From assembly GCA_002914805.1 (NCBI GenBank), contig JXTB01000004.1, positions 1,037,649 to 1,101,648 on the forward strand: DNA of 64,000 nt, read 5' to 3'. Shown piece by piece: positions 57,176 through 64,000 of the stretch; the stretch's first letter is position 1; each line of letters starts with the position of its first letter. The notes beneath the pieces were generated by a model. The model made no database searches, was not told where the DNA came from, and saw only the letters and a program-made list of their open reading frames with translations. A program made the translations under genes and the position numbers. The stretch is from Parasponia andersonii (taxonomy: Eukaryota > Streptophyta > Magnoliopsida > Rosales > Cannabaceae).

Positions 57176-59409
57176 TGTCATGGCCTGGGATGTCACAACC
57201 CAAAATCTCAGGCCGTGACTTTTTAGTAATTTTGAGTATAAATTAATATAAATAAGGAATTTTACAAAATTCGGAGAAAACCCAGTACTTGGATGTTTCA
57301 TTTTAGTTCTTGACTCATTAGAAATTCTATAAAAAAGAAACGTATCTTTAATTTAATTTATTAAGAGAGGGGTATCAATTAAAATTTGATAAGACATAAT
57401 TAATTTGTATGAAAACTTGGTTTGATAAAAACTTTAGCGTTGATTAAAATGAAGTTCATAAACCTAGAGTCGGAAAGTCCAAAAATTGGTTTACAGAATT
57501 AGTCAAAATTCCAAATACTTAAAACTTTAAGAAATATGCTCATCGGGAACTATAGGGTCCCATATATATATATACCAAATCCTCAAATAGTAGTAAATAC
57601 ATCCTCATACATTCACTTGATAGACTCAAAGAACTTGGCTAAACAATTAGACATGGAGAAAGAGTGAGACAAAGTAAAGTACCAACCTAAGGAGGAATAA
57701 GACCACGAGCCTAAGCCAAACGACTTGCTTAGCCATCGAGACAACTGACTCGAATGAATGATCACCTGAAAGGAGGGAAAAAGAGAAGGGGTGAGCTCGA
57801 AAGCTCAGTAGGAAAGTTGTTACCTTAATTAAAACCTTTTAGCAATGGAAAGCCCATGCACGGTTAGTTTAATTCAAAATAACTTTTCAAAACCATTTGT
57901 GCATATATTCATAAAAATATCTAAAACTAAGAGTCCATATGCACATACATATATATAGAGGTACGGAAAACATAATATCTCAAAACTAATCAGTCCACAA
58001 ATATATGACACAAATCCATCCATACCCATGAGTTTACCACCTCTCATCAATGGAAATCAAGGTATTGGTACTACGTGTGCCATACAGTCTGCCTGACACC
58101 TAGCCCATAACCGGAGGGGACACCCGTGTGTCGCCTACCAAACTTAGAGGAGCATCCGCATTGCCTACGCCTGCCAAATGGAGAGGTAATCAGAAGAAAA
58201 GCCCCACGCGGGTTCACGGACTCTCACCGTTGGTGGGGCCGCAGCGCCACACTATAAAAACCTCGTGATGCTAACCTGGGACTCATGTGTGATCCTACGA
58301 CACGTGTACTCTGAACTGATGTGTAAAAGTAGCCATGCAGCACTTTAAGTTCTAATGATGCTCTGGTTTTTAATAAAATAATTCAATAAATTTTGTAGAA
58401 AAATGAGCAACATAACGGCCCTATTTTAACATATCAAAAAATAACCTGAACTCAGAAAATTCCCAGAGCAATCTAATGTATAAATCATACCTATCAATTC
58501 CATCACAGATATTTAAAAGTTCTAAAGTCACATTTATTCTCATATGTTGTAGAAAATAAGTTTTATTCAAAATGACGTAAAAGAGAAGTAACAGAATCCC
58601 TACCTCACTAGAATAGCGATACCACGCTATTAGATGCTCAAGGTGCTGTTGAACGATCATTCGGAGGGTCGAGAACTAATCCCACGCCCTCGATCGTCTT
58701 CTTGCGAAAAACCAACTTCTCATCAGAGTTTCAATTCCATAAACGGATCTCTTCACTGAATTCTTACCATCCAAAATAGCTTGGTTAGACATATGACTTG
58801 TCCAATTCAGGTCCAGGCCCACACCGGACCGGTGACACGCAAAACAAGGCAAAATTTCGACAGTGTGATCTCGATTTTCGTGCCGATCATCAAACGACAC
58901 AATATATATATCAAACTTCTACATTTTCCAAGTACATTCCAAAAATAACAACAAAAACGAAATCTAACGGTCGGATTAAAAACTAAACTCAAAAACACCC
59001 AAAAATGGCAACTTATCGTGAAATATATAGCTTGATGATTCTTGCGACGATACGAATCTAATGAGCCCGGTTTGAGGTCGAATAGTGGCCGAAATAGTCA
59101 CCGGTGACGAAAACTCCGAAATGGCCAAAAACGGCATTTTTCCGGTGGGGGAGCACGGTGGCTTCGCGGGACCGGCGGCAAGGGTCGCTGGTGGCACGAT
59201 GAGGCAGCACCGACCGGTTGGCAGGTCGGACGACGTCCGAGGCAGCGGCTGCGGCTGGTCCCGGTTTTCGGCCAGTGAGGAAGAGAAAGAGCAGGGGGGA
59301 GAGGGGAATCGGGTGAGTGAGAGAGTGGGTATATATATATATTCTGATTTTTTTTTTATAATATATGGTCAAATGACCAAATTGCCCTTAAAAAAACTGG
59401 GTTATTACA
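57176..59409 (-). mobile_element. Solo LTR of a Ty3/gypsy element
   Basis: A 2234-bp block that starts TGTCATGGCCTGGGATGTCA and ends ACTGGGTTATTACA. It is flanked by the perfect 5-bp duplication GCTAC and contains no internal domains. A single LTR left by recombination between two LTRs is the simplest reading. The element strand is minus: TGTAATAACCCAG start at 59409, a TATA box (tatatatata, 59330-59341), then a GC-rich leader (59100-59300) and the end ...GGTTGTGACATCC. Mid-LTR phrases such as cctgacacctagcccataac and ggtggggccgcagcgcc are typical of plant gypsy LTRs. Open frames on either strand within the GC-rich leader are by-products of base composition. Confidence 0.9.
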
Positions 59410-59414
59410 GCTAC
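59410..59414. other. Right target-site duplication GCTAC of solo LTR
   Basis: Matches 57171-57175; both are in direct orientation next to TG and CA ends. Confidence 0.85.
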
Positions 59415-59559
59415 CCTATCTTGGATGAATTTAATACACCAGAAAGACTGCCAAAAGAGAAAACGTTTCGTGCTTAAAGAACTAACGTGCCAAAATGGTA
59501 ATAGATTGGCCGATCATCCATTAACCCAAAAAAACAAATATGCAGAAGTTTTATACAAT

Positions 59560-59765
59560 GGTTGGAAAGAGTGGTGGTGTGGAGGCTCAGATTGACTTAT
59601 ATTCAGACAAAAAGAGAGCAGAAACGGCTACCAGTGGCCGCAGCCGACAACAAAGGACCACCACGTGGAAGATGACTGAACCATCATATTCCAGCGGGGA
59701 AACCGGGTCGACCCGCCAAGCAACCGTATCCATCCCAAGCCTGAATTTTACAGGAACTTAGGCTG
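59560..59765 (-). repeat. R1 module copy
   Basis: Shares ggaggctcagatt, agacaaaaagagagcagaaa, cggctaccagtggccgcagcc, gaccaccacgtggaagatg and gggtcgacccgccaagcaacc with other R1 copies. Minus-strand reading: DTVAWRVDPVSPLEYDGSVI. Confidence 0.75.
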
Positions 59766-60190
59766 AGTAGCAATTTTGGTGGAGTGGTGGTATAAGAACA
59801 TGCTTGGATACATTTTGTTTTCTGTTTTTCTTTTCTTTTTTTTTTTTTTCCTCTTTTTTAAATGAAAAGAGAAGATAGCAGTGTCTTTATGGATAGCAGT
59901 TTCTGTTTTTCTTTGGGATAAAACTAAGGACCAGTCTGGTATTTGATGTGTAGCTATAAAAGCTACCCCAGATTTTAAGAACTGCTATCCATGAAAGAAG
60001 CCAAGCATCCCAAACACCAGCTAAGAGTAATTATAAGAAATGGCCGTTTTTCACACCTCACTTATGCTAAATGCCACTTAAAAAGAAATATCATCACTGC
60101 CTCATAATAGAACCACCACAGAGAGAGATACAGAGCTCAGCAAGTTCAGAGACTCAAATTACCAAAATTGAAACAATGAGGACCAAATTG
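59766..60190. other. Intervening DNA between R1 copies
   Basis: T-rich run at 59833-59850. 60082-60100 (aaatatcatcactgcctcat) repeats the tail phrase of the R1 copies at 60430 and 63568. No gene. Confidence 0.5.
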
Positions 60191-60460
60191 TAACAAGTTG
60201 CATAGTCAAGGGACCAAATGTGCCATGAACCCAAAAAAATAAATAAATAAATAAAAGCATTAGTGGAAGTGGTAGAGGCTCGAAGCTCAGATTTGCCTTT
60301 CTTTTTTTTCCACAGACGGAGAGAGAGAGAGGACGACCCCGCTACCAATGGCCGCAACCGACGACGGAGCAACCGGGTCGACCCGCCAGGCAGCCGGATC
60401 CTTCTACCCAATGCCTGGGTTTTCAGGCCCGAAAAATATCATCACTGCCTGAAAATTAGA
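60190..60460 (-). repeat. R1 module copy
   Basis: Has gaccaaatgtgccatgaac upstream (as at 63180), gaggctcgaagctcagatttg, gctaccaatggccgcaacc, caaccgggtcgacccgccag and gcagccggatcc, then a tail with tcaggcccgaaaaatatcat. A short deletion removes the central accaccacgtgg portion. Confidence 0.75.
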
Positions 60461-60529
60461 CCAATACCGCTTTTCTAACAGACAGAGATATATATATATA
60501 GAGAGAGAGAGAGAGTTTTTTCTTTTTTT

Positions 60530-60810
60530 TTTTTTGGAGAGAGAGATAGAGAGGTGGAGGAAATCATCGGTTCTGCATGCATTCAGGGAGGAGCAAGCAG
60601 CAGAGACGGGTGGCCATCTTTTCCAAAACCGACCCGACCCGGACCCGGACGGCTTCACCATGAGAGCAAAACCTCATTCTAATACCAATGAGCCTCTCTG
60701 AAAATCCGAGTCTTGTCTTCTTGGAGGATTTTTATAGCTCATGAGTTTTGCACTTGAATTCCGCCTTTGCCCTCATATTGCCGAACATCGTGGGGGTAGT
60801 GGGAGGGTTA
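60530..60810 (-). other. GC-richer block, possible first exon of the gene family
   Basis: The minus strand is open from an ATG at 60661: MVKPSGSGSGRFWKRWPPVS, then AACSSLNACRTDD. The block is preceded by simple (GA) repeats at 60497-60515 and matches, diverged, 48260-48480. It may be a 5' exon of the array genes or only a shared promoter. I cannot name the product. Confidence 0.35.
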
Positions 60811-61238
60811 TGATGGGTATTTTAAGTACTAAATATGCTTTGATATCCGGGTTTTAATAAAAAGAGGGGTTAAGGAACATAGTATCATTTTTCTTTTTTA
60901 GTATTATTTTTCTTTCTTTTTTTTCAGTTAAAGGATACATCATTATATCCTGCCATATTCCGAAGTTAATAAACCATTATCTGTTTTTCTTCTCTACTTT
61001 CTTTCGGTGAAAATTTGAGAGGAATTTGGGGTATGATTATCAGTGATTTTTTTTTTTCTTTTAATGAAAAGAAATTTGTGTGCTTAAGAAAAGCAAATTG
61101 TGAAACCCGCAGCTTGAAACTGAATTTTTGATAATAATGCTTTATATATGTATATTTGTATATTGGAAACAAGAGATACATTAATATCAATTCATATGTA
61201 TAATAAAAACCATCATACCGGAAAAACGTTCAATGTTA
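60811..61238. other. T-rich intergenic DNA
   Basis: No recognised features. Runs of T at 60900-60922 and 61051-61060. Confidence 0.5.
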
Positions 61239-61268
61239 TCATGAGTATGAAAAATCTATGTTTCTTAC

Positions 61269-61429
61269 CACTCCAAATTTCAAGATAATCTTCTGAAGAG
61301 TCTCGACAACTTGGTTTGCCTCCGCTTCCTCATCCCTTTCTTCACAGACAGCCAATGGGTGGAAACCAACAACAATGAGGCTGATTCGCATAAGATTTAC
61401 AACACAGCCTTCTAGCCATTGGAACACTA
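61269..61429 (-). pseudogene. Exon-b block of the gene family (best preserved copy)
   Basis: 161 bp, open on the minus strand: VFQWLEGCVVNLMRISLIVV, then GFHPLAVCEERDEEAEANQV and VETLQKIILKFGV. It is bounded by an acceptor-like ataagcag and a donor GTAAGAAAC. The donor is conserved in the D1 (49510) and D0 (37385) copies, whereas the coding frames there are broken. Here no stop is present, so this copy may be the least decayed. The sequence is a hydrophobic segment followed by an acidic helix. The family is not recognised. Confidence 0.5.
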
Positions 61430-61887
61430 CTGCTTATCTCTTGATAAAATAATAAAAACGCAAATAAATGTTTAAAAGGGATAACATGGAAATCTTGGAA
61501 TGTCTGAACATAGAGAATTACAGAAATGAAAGGTGAAGAAACATTTTCCCCACAAAGAAACCTGCTAAATCATTCAGTTTCAGATCAGCATTGTGATAAA
61601 GTATGCATACAGTAAAGTAAATCAATTTTGGTATCGGATTTGCACAATACTGAAACAAGACTAACAAGAAAAACTCAGATTAACTTAATAATTACTAGCT
61701 AATAAATATTACACAACCTTTTTGTCATGTTGTGGAGCACTGAAAACAGCTGCCGCATGTAAACATAATCTTCAAAATTTGGAACACTGCTCTTTACTTG
61801 ATGATATGAATAACAAAATAGGGGTGATAAAGTTGGGCAAACAGCAAAAAGAGATCGAATTTTACCAAAGCCAAAGCTGTCGCTGAC

Positions 61888-61973
61888 CTGCAGCTTCCTC
61901 CAGTGGACAAAGTCAACGAGTCTGGGATTGCCGTGAACTAGCTGAGCAACGCAGTCGAGAGTGTTAGAAAATG
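61888..61973 (-). pseudogene. Exon-a block of the gene family
   Basis: 86 bp on the minus strand, FSNTLDCVAQLVHGNPRLVD then FVHWRKLQ, between acceptor acattttgcag and donor CAG|GTCAGC. The reading is open and codon-like and lies 0.46 kb upstream of exon b in the same orientation. The family is not recognised. Whether exons a and b are still spliced into any transcript is unknown. Confidence 0.45.
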
Positions 61974-62280
61974 CTGCAAAATGTTGGTCTTTATGTGGTG
62001 GCAATAATGGTGCTTACTTTGCTACTTGATTTAGCTTAAACAATAAAAGACATATTTAGGACATGTCTAATCCGTAATGGAGAGCAAAGGGAATAAAGAA
62101 CAGGAAATCATTTCTCTTTCATGCGTTTTACATACCAATTAAAATAAGGAAAGGGAATTCCAGCCTTCCCCACCCATTGTTTCTTATCCCATCCATTCCT
62201 TCCCACTCATTCCTTTTATGGATTAGTAAGCATGGCCTTAAGTAGCAAAACTAATAACAAGTTTTCACAAAAAAGGGTTG
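61974..62280. other. Intron-like DNA between R1 and exon a
   Basis: No distinct features. 62100-62230 is pyrimidine-rich in part. Confidence 0.4.
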
Positions 62281-62460
62281 GAGGGTGGAGGCTCAGATTC
62301 ACATTTTCTCAGACAAAAAGAGAGCAGAAACAGCTACCAGTGGCTACGACAGATGACAAACCACCATATGAAAAAAGACTAAACCATCATTTTCCAATGG
62401 AGATGCCATCGACTTGCCAAGCAACCGGATCCTTCCCTCAGCCTGATTTTCACAACATTA
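62281..62460 (-). repeat. R1 module copy
   Basis: Shares ggaggctcagattcacatt, agacaaaaagagagcagaaa, cagctaccagtggctacgac and gccaagcaaccggatccttcc with the other copies. The GC-rich gggtcgaccc core has decayed to atcgacttgcc. Confidence 0.75.
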
Positions 62461-62625
62461 AAAAGTTATAAATAAAAAAACAAAAACAAAATTACTACCT
62501 CATAATAGGGTTTAGGACTAGTTTAGTAAGGTGATTACAACTTTTTTAGAAGTTTTTTCTGCTATAAGATTTCATATAAATCAAATACGCTTGCCAAAAC
62601 TCACCAATCTCTCAAAAAATGGTAT

Positions 62626-63045
62626 AATGGCTCCGTTTGGTTCACCTATTCAAATGGGTGTATTTAAATGAAAATTGTGGAATGAGTTATAATTAAAATG
62701 GGAGACATTTGAAGTAAAATAAAGTAGAATGAGTTGTAATGAGAATAGAATACATTAGAATGGACCATTCAACAACACCACCTAGGTTCCATACTCATTC
62801 CAAAATACAAAAAAACATACTCCAATGGTTGATGTAACTGATAGACCATTTGAATGGAAAAACTGAACTGTTGAAACAAACATCCATTCTAAAGAACCAT
62901 TTGAATGGAAAAATTGAACTGTTGAAACAAACATCTATTCTAAAGAACCATTTGAATAGAAAAATTGAAATTGTTGAAACAAACATCTATTCTAATAGAT
63001 TTTTCATTTGAATGGAATGGAAGGGGTGAAACAAACGGCGTCATT
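62626..63045. mobile_element. MITE with GGCNCCGTTTG ends and an internal triplication
   Basis: Left end AATGGCTCCGTTTGGTTCACC; complement of the right end AATGACGCCGTTTGTTTCACC. About 420 bp, non-coding. Such GTTTGGTT-type ends occur in plant PIF/Harbinger and hAT MITEs; target duplication is not clear enough to choose. The interior has three 51-bp tandem units (62845, 62896, 62947). Confidence 0.7.
62845..62997. repeat. 51-bp unit repeated three times
   Basis: Each unit begins accatttgaat(g/a)gaaaaa and ends catctattcta. The period is exactly 51 bp and hence keeps frame, which is why one frame gives a repetitive open stretch. I treat this as non-coding. Confidence 0.95.
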
Positions 63046-63169
63046 AAGTCCAATTTTCTCCAAACTACCACACTGAAACAGAGTTTTTATTTTGGCCTTT
63101 AATTCTGAAGTTTAAAAATTAGAAGTCAAGGGGACTCTTTGCAAAGTAGTTTTTTTGGAAAAGAATTTA
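63046..63169. other. Spacer, nothing recognised
   Basis: Short AT-rich spacer between the MITE and the next R1 copy. Confidence 0.4.
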
Positions 63170-63605
63170 CTATCAAGGTACCAAATGTGTCATTAACCAA
63201 ATAAGCACAGTGGAAGAGAGACAAGCTTGAGGCTCAAATTTTGCCTTTTTCTCAGACAAAAAGAGAAGAAGCACTGCTACCAATGGCTACGACAGATGGC
63301 TGCTGTGAGGAAATGGACAGAACTATAATTTTCCTAGGGAGCTATTAGCAAAATGACTGAATTTTGAGTCTCCTTAAAATTTGTCTGTTTTCCAAATACT
63401 GTAGCAAAATGGCAGGTATCTCACTGGATATACCATCCTCGGCCACTTCGCCATACAAAGAAAAAACGGAACTTCACTATCCACTCTAATTTCTCTTATC
63501 CTAACAGCGCAACCAATGTCGACCTGCCAAGCAACTAGATCCTCTCTCGATGCCTGATTTTTTAGGCCTGAAAATATCATCACCACCTCAGGGTTAGGAA
63601 TTTAG
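63170..63605 (-). repeat. R1 module copy with an insertion
   Basis: Begins caccaaatgtgtcattaacc-like, as at 60200. It then has gcttgaggctcaaattttgcc, agacaaaaagagaagaagc, gctaccaatggctacgacag and, after about 170 bp of extra sequence (63330-63500), gtcgacctgccaagcaacta and aggcctgaaaatatcatcacc. Confidence 0.7.
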
Positions 63606-63658
63606 GGTTAAAAGATACATAGGGGCCTTTAGGAAAATGGCTCTAATAATATATATAT

Positions 63659-63830
63659 GGGCATCACTCCAATAGTTATTTTATTTTATATCTATCTATA
63701 TATCGTTTTGCGTAATTAAGATTCATCGTACGTATCTTTTCATAGTAAAAAATAAAGAGAAAAACGAGCATTAAATGCACTAATGAGCATTTATTGTTGG
63801 ACCAGTACTACTTATTAGACCCACCTAATT
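63659..63830. mobile_element. MITE in TA microsatellite, diverged or truncated (copy d)
   Basis: Preceded by ataatatatatat. It starts GGGCATCACTCCAATAGTTA and continues with atagtaaaaaataaagagaa and gagcattaaatgc, which parallel copy b (attgtaaaaagtaagagaga, gagcattattgatgc). A right inverted repeat and right TA run are not seen, so it is truncated or heavily diverged. Confidence 0.6.
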
Positions 63831-64000
63831 ATTTATGACAGCCATTTCTTTGCTCTGATATGACGAAAGTTGTAGTTAATAAAGCTCTAAAAAAATGTTG
63901 CCAAATTTTATTCATGTATCTTAAAAAGTGTTATTTGGCTACTTAAACAAAAAATAATGAGCCTCTAAGTCCATGTTCATCATCTCAGAGCTTTTTATAA
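63831..64000. other. Window end, nothing recognised
   Basis: No coding or repeat identity assigned. Confidence 0.4.

Noticed and set aside
58976..59477. Overlapping open frames of 70-130 codons on both strands
   Set aside because: They arise from the GC-rich leader of the solo LTR; none shows a domain, and the TG...CA element with target duplication explains the block.
62795..62986. Repetitive 63-codon open frame (F-F-R-x-D-V-C-F-N-S theme)
   Set aside because: Direct product of the 51-bp triplication within a MITE; the period is a multiple of three.

Overview
This window is nuclear DNA of a flowering plant, most likely a eudicot, from a gene-poor, AT-rich, repeat-dense region. The evidence is the kinds of element present: Sirevirus-type Ty1/copia elements with an env-like ORF, Ty3/gypsy elements, a plant L1-type LINE, a FAR1-type gene, a tRNA-derived SINE and several MITE types, together with plant-style splice sites. 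I see no intact protein-coding gene, no rRNA, no functional tRNA and no CRISPR array. Nearly every coding stretch is broken by stops and frameshifts. Where I checked, the stops often stand where Trp, Gln or Gly codons are expected, as by G-to-A, C-to-T and other point changes. All comparisons were made by eye; identities are estimates.

Layout. 0-2.5 kb: a minus-strand FAR1/FRS-type (Mutator-derived) pseudogene. 4.0-8.9 kb: a deleted Sirevirus (E3) with both LTRs, a C-terminal RT/RNase H remnant and an env-like ORF. 9.0-9.65 kb: a minisatellite of ~50-bp units with a ~349-bp, seven-unit higher-order period. 11.7-15.4 kb: an L1-like LINE whose RT and zinc-finger ends are separated by a Sirevirus LTR plus gag start (E1). 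18.9-32.7 kb: a nested complex. Sirevirus E2 (two LTRs, primer site, gag, small protease remnant) has its 5' LTR split by a minus-strand gypsy element of about 6.6 kb. That gypsy element carries two different gag-like ORFs in series and a deletion fusing gag to RT.

32.7-40.5 kb: AT-rich DNA with a MITE set in a TA microsatellite, an unassigned minus-strand coding remnant, a retrotransposon-like segment and a hAT-type MITE. 40.55-48.1 kb: a large, old inverted pair. Two arms of about 2.6 kb face away from a 2.1-kb spacer. Both hold the same unrecognised multi-exon coding sequence, with an 84-bp intron at the same place in each.

48.8-63.6 kb, plus outliers at 37-40 kb: what looks like a decayed, tandemly duplicated minus-strand gene family. 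Each unit has a conserved GC-richer module (R1) followed by exon-like blocks with shared splice donors. Later insertions broke it up: a copia fragment (51.5-52.9 kb), two MITEs in TA repeats (50.4-50.9 kb) whose empty site survives in a paralogous copy at 55.7 kb, a long-TIR element (56.3-57.0 kb), a SINE, a 2.2-kb gypsy solo LTR with a perfect 5-bp target duplication, and a 420-bp MITE with an internal 51-bp triplication.

The elements do not act together as a system. The window is a layered record of insertions. The least explained item is the inverted pair at 40.55-48.1 kb, followed by the TA-microsatellite MITE family and the decayed gene array.
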